Of a DNA stretch of 50,187 nucleotides, positions 1 to 8,266 are shown piece by piece. Origin of the DNA: Planctomycetota bacterium (GTDB taxonomy: Bacteria; Planctomycetota; UBA1135; GCA-002686595); NCBI GenBank assembly GCA_026692665.1, contig JAPLOF010000041.1:1-50187 (forward strand), read 5' to 3'. Each line of letters begins with the position of its first letter. Position 1 is the first letter of the stretch. Below the pieces are notes generated by a model. The model had not been told where the DNA came from. It ran no database searches and worked only from the letters and a program-made list of their open reading frames with translations. A program made the position numbers and the translations under genes.

Positions 1-42
1 ATCGCCGCTCGGCGGTGATTCCCCGGAAACGAACCCCGCGCA

Positions 43-58
43 AGTTAGCCAGGCACCG
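43..58. repeat. Half-copy of the AGTTAGCCAGGCAC palindromic repeat
   Basis: The 16 bases AGTTAGCCAGGCACCG match the right arm of the full palindrome at 46665-46730. The bases CCCGGAAA at 22-29 resemble that element's loop. The matching left arm is not visible and is either absent or outside the window. It lies just beyond the 3' end of the minus-strand gene ending at 80, as the full copy lies just beyond the gene ending at 46744. Confidence 0.5.
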
Positions 59-79
59 CGCGCGGCAGTTGGTCGCGGC

Positions 80-2146
80 TCAGGACTGCCAGACCACCTG
101 CCAAGCGTTCGTAAGGTTGAAGGTGTCCGCCGTGCAGAAGCTGGCGGCGTTCCGGTACCAGGCTTGGTAGATGCGCACGTCGCCGGGCAGGCAGTTCCCG
201 CGCACGGAGATGCTCGGGTCGCCGAGGGTGGGGTAGGCCGAGTTGCCTTGCACGTTCGTCCTCGTTCCGAATCGGGTCACCGTGCCGCCCGCGCAACGCA
301 GGCCGTCGCCGAACACGGAGCCCGCGCCGCCGCCGATCAGGGTCGTGCCCTGGAAGTAGAGGCAGGACGCGTTCGGCATCCCCGAACCGGTGAGAACCAG
401 CGTGTCGGCCGCCACGCTGGGAGTGCCGGCCGCCGCGAGCGCTCCGCTCGTGCCCAGCGAGTTGAGGCAGCCCTGGCCGGGCGCGCCGATGTTGCCGCAG
501 GGGCAGGCCGTGCCGGTGCCGTCGCCGAAGCAGACGGCCGTCGAGCCGCCCGTCGAGCCGGGGACGCGCGCCAGCGCGTCCATCGCCGCCGGAGCGCCCG
601 AGCGCCACAGCCCGAGCGACGTCAGGCCCGAGGAGGGAGCCACGTCGCAGTCGAAGCGGAAGTTGTAGGTCGTGCCCCAGCGGAGCGCGTTGGCGCTCGG
701 GTTCTGGGCTTCGGTCTGCGTCGACCACCTCGCGAACCCGCCGGCCAGAGCGAACGTCCAGTCCGCGCTCGACAGGTTCACGTTCCCTGGACCGTCGCCG
801 TTGCGATACACCACGTCGTGGAAGCCAGCGTTCGTGACGTTCGCGCCCGCCGGCACCGGGACCGAGAACGTGCCGCCGCTCCGGTGCGAATTCATGTTGT
901 AGACCGCGTACTCGTACCGCCACTGGCCAGCACCCAGGTCGTAGGCACGCGAGCCGACGACCAGGAGGCCGTCACCCGGAACCTGCACGTTCGTGAGCTG
1001 GACCTGGTTGTCGATCTGGGCCCAGGCGCGGATCGCGCTCTGTTGGCGCTGCGTCGGGTTCAGCAGCGCGAAGGTGTAGTCCGTCGCGCTTCCGCTGACC
1101 GTGATCTCGCGCCAACTGGCGTTGTTGTTCTTGTTCCCGGCCAGCGCGTCGTCGGGCGTCACGTACTGGGCTTCGCCGAAGTAGCGCGTGCCCATCCCGC
1201 TCGCCTCGAGGTCCGCGAGTTGAACCTCGATACGTCGGGCCGTCGACCCGCTCCACGCCGGGTTCGCCGGCGGATACGTGAAATTGCCCGTCGCGGCGTT
1301 CACCTGCCAGCGGGGCCCGAGGCCACTCTGACTGCCGTTCAGGCCCGACGAGTACGGATCCGAGCAGCCGACGCCGAGCTGCGATCCGCCGCCGCCCTGG
1401 CACGCACAGCACAGGCTGCCCGACAGCGCCGCGAAGCCGTGCTTCAGCCAGCTCATGCCGATCTGCTCGAAGCGCCCGGCGCCTCCGACGACCTTGTACC
1501 GGTAGAGGTTCCCGCCGATGACGGGGTGCTGGTTCGTGCTGGCGACCCAGCTCAGGTTCGCGTCGCCCACGTTGCACGACGTCGTGCCCAGCGCGAGAGC
1601 GTCGAGCGTCCCCGTGACCGCGTAGTTCCCGACGTCGCTGACGTCTCCGACGATGACGTCGGGGCCCGTGCTGGGCATCGTGCAGTCACCGCCGCCGCCG
1701 CCGCCCGCGCCGAACGTGAAGCTGCCCGCGCCGCCCGCTCCGCTGCCGAAGGACCCGATGCGGATCACGTACTGCTGGCCGGCCGTCGCCGTGAACGCGA
1801 CCTGGCTGATCAGGCCACACGAATCGTCGTTGCAGGCGAGGAACGCGCCGGCCGGGCACGTGCTGCCGCTGTAGACCGCGACCACCGTGTCCCAGCCGCT
1901 CGTGCCGGCGCACAGCGAGATCGTCGTGCTCCCGGTCGCCGCCGCGGTCCAGACCCAGAACAGGTCGCGGCTCATCGAGCCGCAGGTGGTGCCCGCTGCG
2001 GTATTCGTGGCCGCCGTGGTGTCGAAGGCGAACGGCCCGTTGCCGGAGATCGGGGTCGGCGCCGTGCACGTGTCGGTGCCCTGGGCGAACGTAGTCGGGA
2101 CGAGACCGAGGAGGGCCACGAGGGCCGTCAAGGGGAGCAACTGCAT
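80..2146 (-). CDS. Exported protein with PPC-like domain and Cys-rich C-terminal module
   Basis: This 688-residue protein starts at the ATG that opens a clear signal peptide (MQLLPLTALVALLGLVPTTFAQG). An upstream in-frame ATG at 2188 overlaps a TAGGAT -10-like box and is less likely. Residues about 25-150 look like a bacterial pre-peptidase C-terminal (PPC) beta domain, with a 'DLFWVW' strand, 'WDTVVAVYSG' and 'ACNDDSCG'. The middle is of unknown function. The last 150 residues (539-688) form a Cys-rich module beginning 'CFGDGTGTACPCGN', followed by 'GCLNSLG' and ending 'NAWQVVWQS'; the protein ending at 46744 has the same module. The module may act in surface sorting or anchoring, which is inference. 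The enzymatic role, if any, is unknown. Confidence 0.85.
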   Translation of the reverse strand: MQLLPLTALVALLGLVPTTFAQGTDTCTAPTPISGNGPFAFDTTAATNTAAGTTCGSMSRDLFWVWTAAATGSTTISLCAGTSGWDTVVAVYSGSTCPAGAFLACNDDSCGLISQVAFTATAGQQYVIRIGSFGSGAGGAGSFTFGAGGGGGGDCTMPSTGPDVIVGDVSDVGNYAVTGTLDALALGTTSCNVGDANLSWVASTNQHPVIGGNLYRYKVVGGAGRFEQIGMSWLKHGFAALSGSLCCACQGGGGSQLGVGCSDPYSSGLNGSQSGLGPRWQVNAATGNFTYPPANPAWSGSTARRIEVQLADLEASGMGTRYFGEAQYVTPDDALAGNKNNNASWREITVSGSATDYTFALLNPTQRQQSAIRAWAQIDNQVQLTNVQVPGDGLLVVGSRAYDLGAGQWRYEYAVYNMNSHRSGGTFSVPVPAGANVTNAGFHDVVYRNGDGPGNVNLSSADWTFALAGGFARWSTQTEAQNPSANALRWGTTYNFRFDCDVAPSSGLTSLGLWRSGAPAAMDALARVPGSTGGSTAVCFGDGTGTACPCGNIGAPGQGCLNSLGTSGALAAAGTPSVAADTLVLTGSGMPNASCLYFQGTTLIGGGAGSVFGDGLRCAGGTVTRFGTRTNVQGNSAYPTLGDPSISVRGNCLPGDVRIYQAWYRNAASFCTADTFNLTNAWQVVWQS

Positions 2147-2186
2147 GGGGAGCCTCTGGACCTGAGGAGGACGTGCGGACGACTCC

Positions 2187-2192
2187 ATCCTA
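2187..2192 (-). promoter_or_regulatory. Putative -10 box (TAGGAT) for the exported PPC-like protein
   Basis: Read on the minus strand the hexamer is TAGGAT. It predicts a transcript start near 2180 and a leader of about 35 bases before the chosen ATG at 2146. An AGAGG stretch about 8 bases before that ATG could serve as ribosome binding site. Confidence 0.4.
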
Positions 2193-2256
2193 GATGCGGT
2201 TCCGCTCCTGGTTGCCGATTCCGGCGCGCCCTCTTCCCGGATCGGCGAGAGTGCGA

Positions 2257-2286
2257 GCCGGTGCCGCGGAGGAGCGCGGCACCGGC
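2257..2286. other. Perfect 12-bp inverted repeat in a divergent intergenic region
   Basis: GCCGGTGCCGCG (2257-2268) and CGCGGCACCGGC (2275-2286) are perfectly complementary around the loop GAGGAG. The element lies in the 346-base region between the divergent genes starting at 2146 and 2493, so it is not an obvious terminator for either. I see no reliable gene in this gap, only the two promoter-like hexamers. Confidence 0.5.
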
Positions 2287-2477
2287 CCACGGCCGTGGCG
2301 GGCTTTGGGCCAGGACGCCCGATGGCGTCCAGGTGAGTCCCAGTTGCGATTCGAGCGGCCCGGGGCCCGCCACGACCCGGTGAGGAACCGACCCCGTCGT
2401 GATCGGGGTGCACGGCCGCCCGTTACGCGCCACAGCCTCGGAAATGCGGGTTCACGGGGCCGAGCTCCCCGACGGGC

Positions 2478-2483
2478 TATCCT
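2478..2483 (+). promoter_or_regulatory. Putative -10 box (TATCCT) for yaeQ
   Basis: TATCCT ends 10 bases before the ATG at 2493. No purine-rich Shine-Dalgarno sequence lies between, which fits a nearly leaderless transcript. Confidence 0.45.
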
Positions 2484-2492
2484 CCCCCTCCG

Positions 2493-3035
2493 ATGTCCCC
2501 CGCCCCGTCCATGGTCCGCCTCACGATCACCCTCTCCGACGAGGACCGGTCGATCTGGACCGAGTTGGCCCTGGTCACCGCGGTCCATCCCTCGGAGACC
2601 GAGGAGTTCCTGGCGGCGCGCTGCCTGGCCTGGTGCCTGCGCTGGGAGGAGGGCATCCAGCTCTCGAACGGCGTCTCGGACACCGACGAGCCGGCGGTGT
2701 CAGTCCGCACGCTCGACGGCCAGCTCGCGGCCTGGATCGAGGTCGGCCTGCCCGAGCCCGACCGGCTGCACAAGGCCGCCAAGCGCGCGCCGCGCGTCAC
2801 CGTGTTCCCGCACCGGGCGACGGGGCCGTGGCGCGAGCGCTGCCGGGCGGCGCGCGTGCACAAGGCCAGCTCGATCGAGGTCGTCGAGTTCGAGCCCGGG
2901 TTCCTGACCTGGGTCGCGAGCACCATGACCGGCCGGTCGCGCTGGGACCTGTGGGTCTCGTCCGGCGAGGTGCGCATCGCGATCGACGGGCAGGAGCGCG
3001 CGACGACGCCGACGGTCTCCGCGCTCGACGCCTGA
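2493..3035 (+). CDS. yaeQ: YaeQ family protein
   Basis: This 180-residue protein matches the YaeQ family in length and motifs. Near the N-terminus it has 'VHPSETEEFLAARCLAWCLRWEEGIQ', then 'VSDTDEPAVSVRTLDG', 'WIEVGLPEPDRLHKAAKRAPRV' and a late 'ASSIEVVEF'. YaeQ proteins have a restriction-endonuclease-like fold and were linked to suppression of rfaH phenotypes in enterobacteria; their biochemical role is not settled. The start could be ATG 2493 or ATG 2511 (MVRLTITL); the latter matches the family's usual N-terminus better, while a TATCCT box sits 10 bases before 2493. The family is best known from Proteobacteria, so its presence here may reflect transfer. Confidence 0.9.
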   Translation: MSPAPSMVRLTITLSDEDRSIWTELALVTAVHPSETEEFLAARCLAWCLRWEEGIQLSNGVSDTDEPAVSVRTLDGQLAAWIEVGLPEPDRLHKAAKRAPRVTVFPHRATGPWRERCRAARVHKASSIEVVEFEPGFLTWVASTMTGRSRWDLWVSSGEVRIAIDGQERATTPTVSALDA

Positions 3036-3109
3036 GCGCGCGGCCTGACCTCGGAGCGAGACGGCGGACCTCCGCGTCCCGTCCCCTTCGCTCGCGGTCG
3101 GGCGTAGCG

Positions 3110-3115
3110 TAGGTT
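3110..3115 (+). promoter_or_regulatory. Putative -10 box (TAGGTT) for the L,D-transpeptidase
   Basis: TAGGTT ends 7 bases before ATG 3122, which would put the transcript start on the A of the start codon. An overlapping TAGCGT (3105-3110) is an alternative. Confidence 0.45.
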
Positions 3116-3121
3116 CCGCGC

Positions 3122-3970
3122 ATGCTGCACCGCGCCTCTCCCGCGCTCGCCCTGTGCGCGATCGCGTTCCTGGCTCCGTCATCACCCGCGCAGGCTCCCG
3201 CGCCGCGCCTCGACGCCCTGTTCGCGGAGGCCCAGAACGACGCGGCCGGGGTCGTCCCGTTGCTCGTCGAGGGCAGCCGGTTGCTCGCGACGCTCCAGCC
3301 CGACGCGGCGCGCCGCCTGGGCGACACGCTCGAGCCGTTCGCGCGGCGCGCGTTCTTCGGGCCCGAGATCCTGCCCGGCATGGAGCGCCTCGGTCTCGGA
3401 CAGCACACGATCGCGAAGGGCGAGACGCCGACGTCGATCGCCGCGCGCTACGACATCGGCACCGGCCTGCTCGCGTACCTGAACCGGGGCTTCGACGAGC
3501 GGCGCCTGCGCGTCGGGCAGAAGCTCAAGGTCCTGGACGTGTCGCGCGGCGAGCTGGAACTCGGTGTCGAGCGTTCGACGTTCCGGTTGATGGCCTCGCG
3601 CCAGCTGGCGGAAGGCGGGCGCGTGCTCGTCCTCTTCACGCCGGTGGGACTCGGCGCCGCGGATTCCCCCACGCCGACCGGCCAGACCCGCGTCACGAAG
3701 CGCGTGCTGCAGCCCCAGTGGACGGATCCGGACACCCGCCAGGTCTTCCCGCCCGCGGATCCGCGCAACGTGCTCGGCGGCTACTGGATGGCGCTCGACC
3801 CCGAGGGCCTGGGCGGCCGCCGCGGGATCGGCATCCACGGGTACACGGGTGCGCCGTCCGACGACTGGCTCTCGAAGCCCGGATCGCACGGCTGCATCCG
3901 GATGCTGCAGCGCGACGTGGACCGCGTCTACCACCTCGCGACCGAGGGGACGGTCGTCGAAATCCGCTGA
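3122..3970 (+). CDS. Exported LysM and YkuD-type L,D-transpeptidase
   Basis: This 282-residue protein has an N-terminal signal peptide (about residues 1-23, ending 'SSPAQA'). A LysM peptidoglycan-binding repeat lies around residues 95-138 ('HTIAKGETPTSIAARYDIG...LRVGQKLKVL'), followed by a YkuD catalytic domain to the C-terminus. The catalytic motif is complete: His239 in 'GIHGYTG' and Cys258 in 'SHGCIRM'. Family members form 3-3 crosslinks in peptidoglycan or attach proteins to it by a Cys thioester mechanism in the periplasm. It is transcribed alone and converges on the gene ending at 4007. Confidence 0.93.
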   Translation: MLHRASPALALCAIAFLAPSSPAQAPAPRLDALFAEAQNDAAGVVPLLVEGSRLLATLQPDAARRLGDTLEPFARRAFFGPEILPGMERLGLGQHTIAKGETPTSIAARYDIGTGLLAYLNRGFDERRLRVGQKLKVLDVSRGELELGVERSTFRLMASRQLAEGGRVLVLFTPVGLGAADSPTPTGQTRVTKRVLQPQWTDPDTRQVFPPADPRNVLGGYWMALDPEGLGGRRGIGIHGYTGAPSDDWLSKPGSHGCIRMLQRDVDRVYHLATEGTVVEIR

Positions 3971-4006
3971 GGACCAGCGGGTTCCTGGCCGAAACCGGCC
4001 GCGGGA

Positions 4007-5104
4007 TCAGTGCCCGCCGAGCTGCTTGTTCGACGGGGCCTTCAGCCGAATCGTCAGCAGTTCCTCGACGCGCGGGTCCTTGCGCACGGAATCGATGAGG
4101 GGATCGCGCTGGATCCGATAGCGCAGCGCCGGGTCCTTCGCATAGGCCTGGGTCAGGAGAGCGACGACCCCGTCCGCGTCGTTCTTCGCGGCCTGCAGGC
4201 AGACGAGGCTCGCCGTGACGCCCGCGACGGTCCGGTCGCCGAAGCGCGACGCGAGCGCGAGCGCCACGTTCAGATGGGCCTCGGCCCCGGCCGCGTCGCC
4301 CGCGCGCAGGAGCGCGAGCCCGAGGCCGTCCTCCGCGAGCAGCAGCCCGGCGTCCTCGAAGCGCGTGCGTTCCGCCTTCGACTGGAGCTCGGCGCGCACG
4401 GCGGTCCCGAGCTCGCGGACGAACGGTTCCGTCGAGCGGATCGAATGGGCGTGCTCGACGGCGACGAGCTTCTCGATCCAGCCGGCGCCCGGCGCGGCGG
4501 CCTGCTCGCGCAGCCAGGCCAGTCCGTCCGCACGGCGCGCCGCCGCGTGCGACAGCTCCAGGTAGCGTTCGGGAAGATCGTCCCAGGCCGTACGGCGCAC
4601 GACGGCGAAGCGCGCCGAGGCCAGGAGCGCCTCGAAGCGGGCGTCGCCGAACTGCTCCGGATCGCCCTGCTCGAGCGCGATGATCTGCACGTGCGCCATG
4701 GCGTTCGCGCCGAGGAGGAACGCGTGCCGGTCGAACTCGCGGTAGGGCGGGTTCAGGGTCCGGATCGTCTGCGCCGTCGCGTAGCCCGCGACGGTGGAGA
4801 GCCCCATGCCGAGCAGACGTTCTCCGAGGATGCCCTTGCGGCACGCGTCTCCGTTCAGGTCCGGGTTCGGCCCGCCCATGATCGTGACGCGCAGGTCCGT
4901 GGACCCCAGCGTGCCCGCGGCGAGAACGTGCTCTCCGCCCGTCTGGCGCAGGAGCGGCAGGCGCGCGGCGTCGTCGGCCCACGCCGGTACGACGAAGCGG
5001 ACCTGCACGTCGGTCGCGGCGATCGGCAGCGTCAGCTTGGTGCCCGGCGCGTCGAGCGGGACCGGGGAAAGACTGGCGACGAGGGCGAGGGCGAGGGAGA
5101 GCAT
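4007..5104 (-). CDS. Exported TPR-like protein of unknown function
   Basis: This 365-residue protein starts at the ATG opening a short hydrophobic leader ('MLSLALALVASLSPVPLDA'). The N-terminal third has beta-like segments ('VQVRFVVPAWADDAARLPLLRQTGGEH'). The C-terminal half is alanine-rich and helical with a TPR-like stretch ('LALLRAGDAAGAEAHLNVALALASRFGD') and ends 'LRYRIQRDPLIDSVRKDPRVEELL', typical of TPR proteins that sum over intervals. No catalytic motif is visible. It is divergent from the thioredoxin-fold gene at 5155, with overlapping promoter-like hexamers between. Confidence 0.75.
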   Translation of the reverse strand: MLSLALALVASLSPVPLDAPGTKLTLPIAATDVQVRFVVPAWADDAARLPLLRQTGGEHVLAAGTLGSTDLRVTIMGGPNPDLNGDACRKGILGERLLGMGLSTVAGYATAQTIRTLNPPYREFDRHAFLLGANAMAHVQIIALEQGDPEQFGDARFEALLASARFAVVRRTAWDDLPERYLELSHAAARRADGLAWLREQAAAPGAGWIEKLVAVEHAHSIRSTEPFVRELGTAVRAELQSKAERTRFEDAGLLLAEDGLGLALLRAGDAAGAEAHLNVALALASRFGDRTVAGVTASLVCLQAAKNDADGVVALLTQAYAKDPALRYRIQRDPLIDSVRKDPRVEELLTIRLKAPSNKQLGGH

Positions 5105-5129
5105 GGTTCGGTCACCGGAGACCCGGGGA

Positions 5130-5139
5130 AAGGTATCCT
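5130..5139. promoter_or_regulatory. Overlapping divergent -10-like boxes
   Basis: Plus-strand TATCCT (5134-5139) ends 16 bases before ATG 5155. Minus-strand TACCTT (5135-5130) lies 26 bases before ATG 5104. The 50-base gap between the divergent genes therefore could carry two overlapping promoters. Confidence 0.35.
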
Positions 5140-5154
5140 CCCCCCATCGACCGG

Positions 5155-6420
5155 ATGAGCTTCCTTTCCTCAGTCTTGCTCGCTCTCGGCGCCCTCCCCG
5201 CGGTCTTCCCAGCCCCGGTGGGCGGGGACGCGCGCACCGACAAGCGGCCGGTCGGCCTCCGCCCCCTCGATTTCCCGGCGGCGTTGTCGACCGCGCGGGT
5301 CGAGAAGCGCTGCGTCCTGGCGCTGTTCTGCGACGGCGAGGCGAGCTGCCGGACCCTCTCCGAGGACATGCTGAAGGAGGTGAAGCTGCGCGCCTGGCTC
5401 GACGAGAAGGTCGTGGCGATCCAGGTGGACAAGGGCGCGCAGCTCGAGCTCTCGGCGAAGTACCGCATCCGCTCGACGCCGACGTACCTCTTCGTCGACG
5501 CCAAGGGCACGGAGCTCGACCGCATCGTCGGCGCGCGCGACTCGAAGGCGCTGCGCGCGGAGGGCGAGGAGATCCTGAAGGGTGGCGACCCCCTGGAACG
5601 CCTGCAGAAGCGCCGCAAGGGCCGCGAGTCGGACCCCGAAATGCGCCTGCGCTACGCGGACATCCTGTGCGACCGCGGCGAGCTCGACGCGGCGCTGGTG
5701 GAGTATCTCGCCGTGCACGCGCAGGGAGGGCCCATGGCTGGGCCCGCGTTCGAGGAGCTGCTGCGGCTCGGACGGATCTACCCCAAGGCCAGCGAGGCGA
5801 TCGCCGGGATCGCCGCGGCGATGGAACCGCGCATCCAGTCCGCCGATGCGAGCGACGCGGAGTTCGAGCGCTGGTTCGGGCTGTGCCGTCAACTGAAGCT
5901 CGAGCTCCGGATGCTGGCGTTGCACGACGCATTGGCACGTTTCGATGGACAGGCGGAGGTGGACGCAGCCCACAAGGAGCGCGCCGCCGCCCTGCGCAAA
6001 CGCATCGCACCGGCCCTGCGCGACCTCTTCTACACCGACCAGCGCTACGCCGACCTCGGAGGACTGATCGAGGACGCGCTGGCCGACTTCGGCGCACGCA
6101 AGGCGCGTCACGCCGAACTCGCGACCGCGGGAGACGCGAGCGCCACGAAGACGAGCTTGAGGCTGCTCCGCGAGGACACGGCGCGCGACTACGAGACGCT
6201 GGCCGCGGTGAAGCGCCTGGGCGAGGCGACGTTGCTCGCCGACGCGCTGATCTCGTTCGACACGACCGTCGCGACGTACGACGCGCTGATCGAGGGCGCC
6301 CAGCGCGCGAACGCCGGCTCCGAGGCCAAGATGCTGGCATCGCGCGGCCGATCCGACGCACGGATCGACCCGAAGCTCCGGATCGCGATCGGGCCCACGA
6401 TCCCCCACCAGGCCAAGTGA
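5155..6420 (+). CDS. Exported thioredoxin-fold protein with helical C-terminal region
   Basis: This 421-residue protein has a signal-like N-terminus ('MSFLSSVLLALGALPAVFPAP'). A thioredoxin-like domain spans about residues 35-145: 'CVLALFCDGEASCRTLSEDML', then 'LRAWLDEKVVAIQVDKG', then a cis-proline loop 'STPTYLFVDAKG'. The spacing is C-D-G-E-A-S-C, four residues longer than expected for a CxxC redox site, so disulfide chemistry is uncertain. The rest is helical and TPR-like ('RYADILCDRGELDAALVEYLAVHAQGG'). Its TGA overlaps the GTG of crcB (GTGA), so the two are probably translated together, although no functional link is known. Confidence 0.8.
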   Translation: MSFLSSVLLALGALPAVFPAPVGGDARTDKRPVGLRPLDFPAALSTARVEKRCVLALFCDGEASCRTLSEDMLKEVKLRAWLDEKVVAIQVDKGAQLELSAKYRIRSTPTYLFVDAKGTELDRIVGARDSKALRAEGEEILKGGDPLERLQKRRKGRESDPEMRLRYADILCDRGELDAALVEYLAVHAQGGPMAGPAFEELLRLGRIYPKASEAIAGIAAAMEPRIQSADASDAEFERWFGLCRQLKLELRMLALHDALARFDGQAEVDAAHKERAAALRKRIAPALRDLFYTDQRYADLGGLIEDALADFGARKARHAELATAGDASATKTSLRLLREDTARDYETLAAVKRLGEATLLADALISFDTTVATYDALIEGAQRANAGSEAKMLASRGRSDARIDPKLRIAIGPTIPHQAK

Positions 6421-6794
6421 ACAACGCGCTCCTCGTTTTCCTGGGCGGAGGTCTCGGATCGGTGGCGCGATACGGGATCGCCCGCTGGATCGGCCAGGAG
6501 CCCCTGGGCCCCATCCCCTGGCACACGTTCGCCGTGAACGTCGTCGGCAGCTTCCTGCTCGGAGCCCTGGTGGGCTACGCGACGGAGCGCGAGGTGTCGG
6601 ATTCGGCGCGCGCGCTGCTGGCCGTCGGGATCCTCGGGGGCTTCACCACGTACTCGTCGTTCAACACGGAGACGCTGGCCCTCTTCGAGCAGCGCGGCGC
6701 GGGGATCGCCGCCGGATACGTGCTCGCGACGGTCACCGTCTGCCTGGTCGCCGGCGCGGGCGGCGGTTGGATCGCGCGGCAGGCACTGGGCTGA
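6417..6794 (+). CDS. crcB: Fluoride channel CrcB/Fluc
   Basis: This 125-residue, four-helix membrane protein has the family's 'GGGLGSVARYGIARW' N-terminus, 'NVVGSFLLG' and the diagnostic 'GGFTTYSSFNTE'. CrcB/Fluc proteins are dual-topology dimers that export fluoride passively. The start is GTG at 6417, which overlaps the preceding TGA; no other start gives the conserved N-terminus. I see no fluoride riboswitch-like sequence upstream, and the overlap suggests expression from the promoter of the preceding gene. Confidence 0.93.
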   Translation: MNNALLVFLGGGLGSVARYGIARWIGQEPLGPIPWHTFAVNVVGSFLLGALVGYATEREVSDSARALLAVGILGGFTTYSSFNTETLALFEQRGAGIAAGYVLATVTVCLVAGAGGGWIARQALG

Positions 6795-6848
6795 CCGTGC
6801 GCCTACGAAACCGCGCCGAGCCCGCCCGGGACAACGCTTCGGAACCGC

Positions 6849-6854
6849 TAGAAT
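6849..6854 (+). promoter_or_regulatory. Putative -10 box (TAGAAT) for rlmN
   Basis: TAGAAT ends 8 bases before GTG 6862 with no Shine-Dalgarno between, a strong case for a leaderless message. Confidence 0.5.
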
Positions 6855-6861
6855 CCTCACG

Positions 6862-7860
6862 GTGGATTCCCTGCTCGAACGACTGCGCGCGGCCGGCGCC
6901 AAGCCGGTCCACGAACGCCGCGTGCTCGTGAACTGGCTCGGCGGTCGTGCGCTCGACGCACGACACTCACGCGGAGACGCGGCGCTGCCCGCCCCGCTCG
7001 CGCGCGAGATCCCGGCCATCGCGGCCGAGCTCGACCTCGTCGCGTCCGTCGACTCGGTCCATCCCGGCGACGACGCGTCCGAGCGTCTCCTCGTGCGGCT
7101 CGCCGGTGGCCGCTCGATCGAGACGGTGCGGCTGCCGAGCTCGTCGCTGTGCGTCAGCACCCAGGTCGGATGCGCCGTCGGCTGCGCGTTCTGCATGACG
7201 GGCCGCGAAGGGCTCGTGCGCAACCTGACCAGCGCCGAGATCGTGGCGCAGGTCGTGCTCGCGCGCCGTCGTGGGCCGGTCAAGCGTGTCGTCTTCATGG
7301 GCATGGGCGAACCCGCGCACAACCTGGACAGCGTGCTCGAGGCGATCGACGCGCTCGTGACCTGGGGCGGGATCGGGCGGAAGAACCTCGTCATCTCGAC
7401 GGTCGGCGACCGTCGTTTGTTCGCGCGCCTGAAGGACCGCGCGGTGAAACCGGCGGTCGCGCTGTCGCTGCACACGACGAACGCGACGCGTCGACGCGAG
7501 CTCCTGCCGCGCGCGCCGGCCGTGGACCCGGACGAATTGGTCGCCATGGCCGAGGAGTACGCCCTCGCGAGCGGCATCCCGACGCAGTACCAGTGGACGC
7601 TTCTCGCCGGCATCAACGACGGCGACGACGAGCTCCAGGGGATCGAGCGGCTCTTGACGGGCCGCTACGGCGTCCTCAACTTCATCCCCTGGAACCGCAT
7701 CGAAGGCGTGCCGTACGAACGGCCGAGCATCGAGCGCATGCGATTCCTGTCGCAGTGGCTGCACCAGCGCGGCATCCTCGCGAAATTGCGCCGGTCGGCC
7801 GGGCAGGACGTGGATGGCGCCTGCGGACAGTTGCGCGCGCGCAAGCTGGTGGCGACCTGA
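6862..7860 (+). CDS. rlmN: RlmN-type dual-specificity 23S rRNA/tRNA methyltransferase (radical SAM)
   Basis: This 332-residue enzyme has the radical-SAM cluster C104-x3-C108-x2-C111 ('GCAVGCAFC'), preceded by Cys97 in 'SLCVSTQ'. The C-terminal 'GQDVDGACGQL' carries Cys321, the residue methylated as carrier in RlmN. It also has 'VVFMGMGEPAHNLD' and 'RAVKPAVALSLHTTNATRRRELLPR'. Family members methylate C2 of A2503 in 23S rRNA and of A37 in some tRNAs. The start is GTG with an adjacent TAGAAT box. It is followed after one base by a 134-residue gene and then pdxH, forming a small operon. Confidence 0.93.
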   Translation: MDSLLERLRAAGAKPVHERRVLVNWLGGRALDARHSRGDAALPAPLAREIPAIAAELDLVASVDSVHPGDDASERLLVRLAGGRSIETVRLPSSSLCVSTQVGCAVGCAFCMTGREGLVRNLTSAEIVAQVVLARRRGPVKRVVFMGMGEPAHNLDSVLEAIDALVTWGGIGRKNLVISTVGDRRLFARLKDRAVKPAVALSLHTTNATRRRELLPRAPAVDPDELVAMAEEYALASGIPTQYQWTLLAGINDGDDELQGIERLLTGRYGVLNFIPWNRIEGVPYERPSIERMRFLSQWLHQRGILAKLRRSAGQDVDGACGQLRARKLVAT

Positions 7861-7861
7861 G

Positions 7862-8266
7862 ATGAGCGACTCCTTCGACGACGGAACGGGCGGCACCTGG
7901 CGCGGGTTCTACGTCTACGCGCCCGGCGGACGCCGGCACCCGATGCGCCTCGACCTGGCTTTCGGCGCGGGCTCCGTGACCGGCGGCGGGTCCGACGACG
8001 TAGGACGCTTCACGATCCGCGGCGGCTTCGACCCCGAGGGCGTGCGGGTGTGGTGGCACAAGCACTACGTGGGCGCCCACAGCGTCTGGTACGAGGGCGT
8101 GCGCGACGGAGCGGGCTCGCGGGTCGTCTACGGCGGGTGGAGCATCGGCGCGGCGTTCTCGGGCGGATTCCGCATCTGGCGCGGCGACGGGGAAGTGGAC
8201 GCGGCGACGACGGCGAGCGAAGTCGAAGAACTGGCGCACGAGCTCGCGGGAGTGCAAGTCCGATGA
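7862..8266 (+). CDS. Conserved small beta-rich protein of unknown function
   Basis: This 134-residue protein lies between rlmN (TGA then one base) and pdxH (ATGA overlap). Its pattern of short strands rich in Gly and aromatic residues ('[11 protein letters not shown]', '[28 protein letters not shown]', '[19 protein letters not shown]', 'GGWSI') suggests a small soluble beta-barrel resembling lipocalin/avidin-type folds. There is no signal peptide, so it should be cytoplasmic. I do not recognise a named family or function. Confidence 0.8.
   Translation: MSDSFDDGTGGTWRGFYVYAPGGRRHPMRLDLAFGAGSVTGGGSDDVGRFTIRGGFDPEGVRVWWHKHYVGAHSVWYEGVRDGAGSRVVYGGWSIGAAFSGGFRIWRGDGEVDAATTASEVEELAHELAGVQVR

Noticed and set aside
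164..2383. Long plus-strand open frame (739 codons) opposite the first exported protein
   Set aside because: It is Arg/Ala/Val-rich without domains and lies exactly opposite a gene with signal peptide and conserved module; long antisense frames are expected at about 70 % GC.
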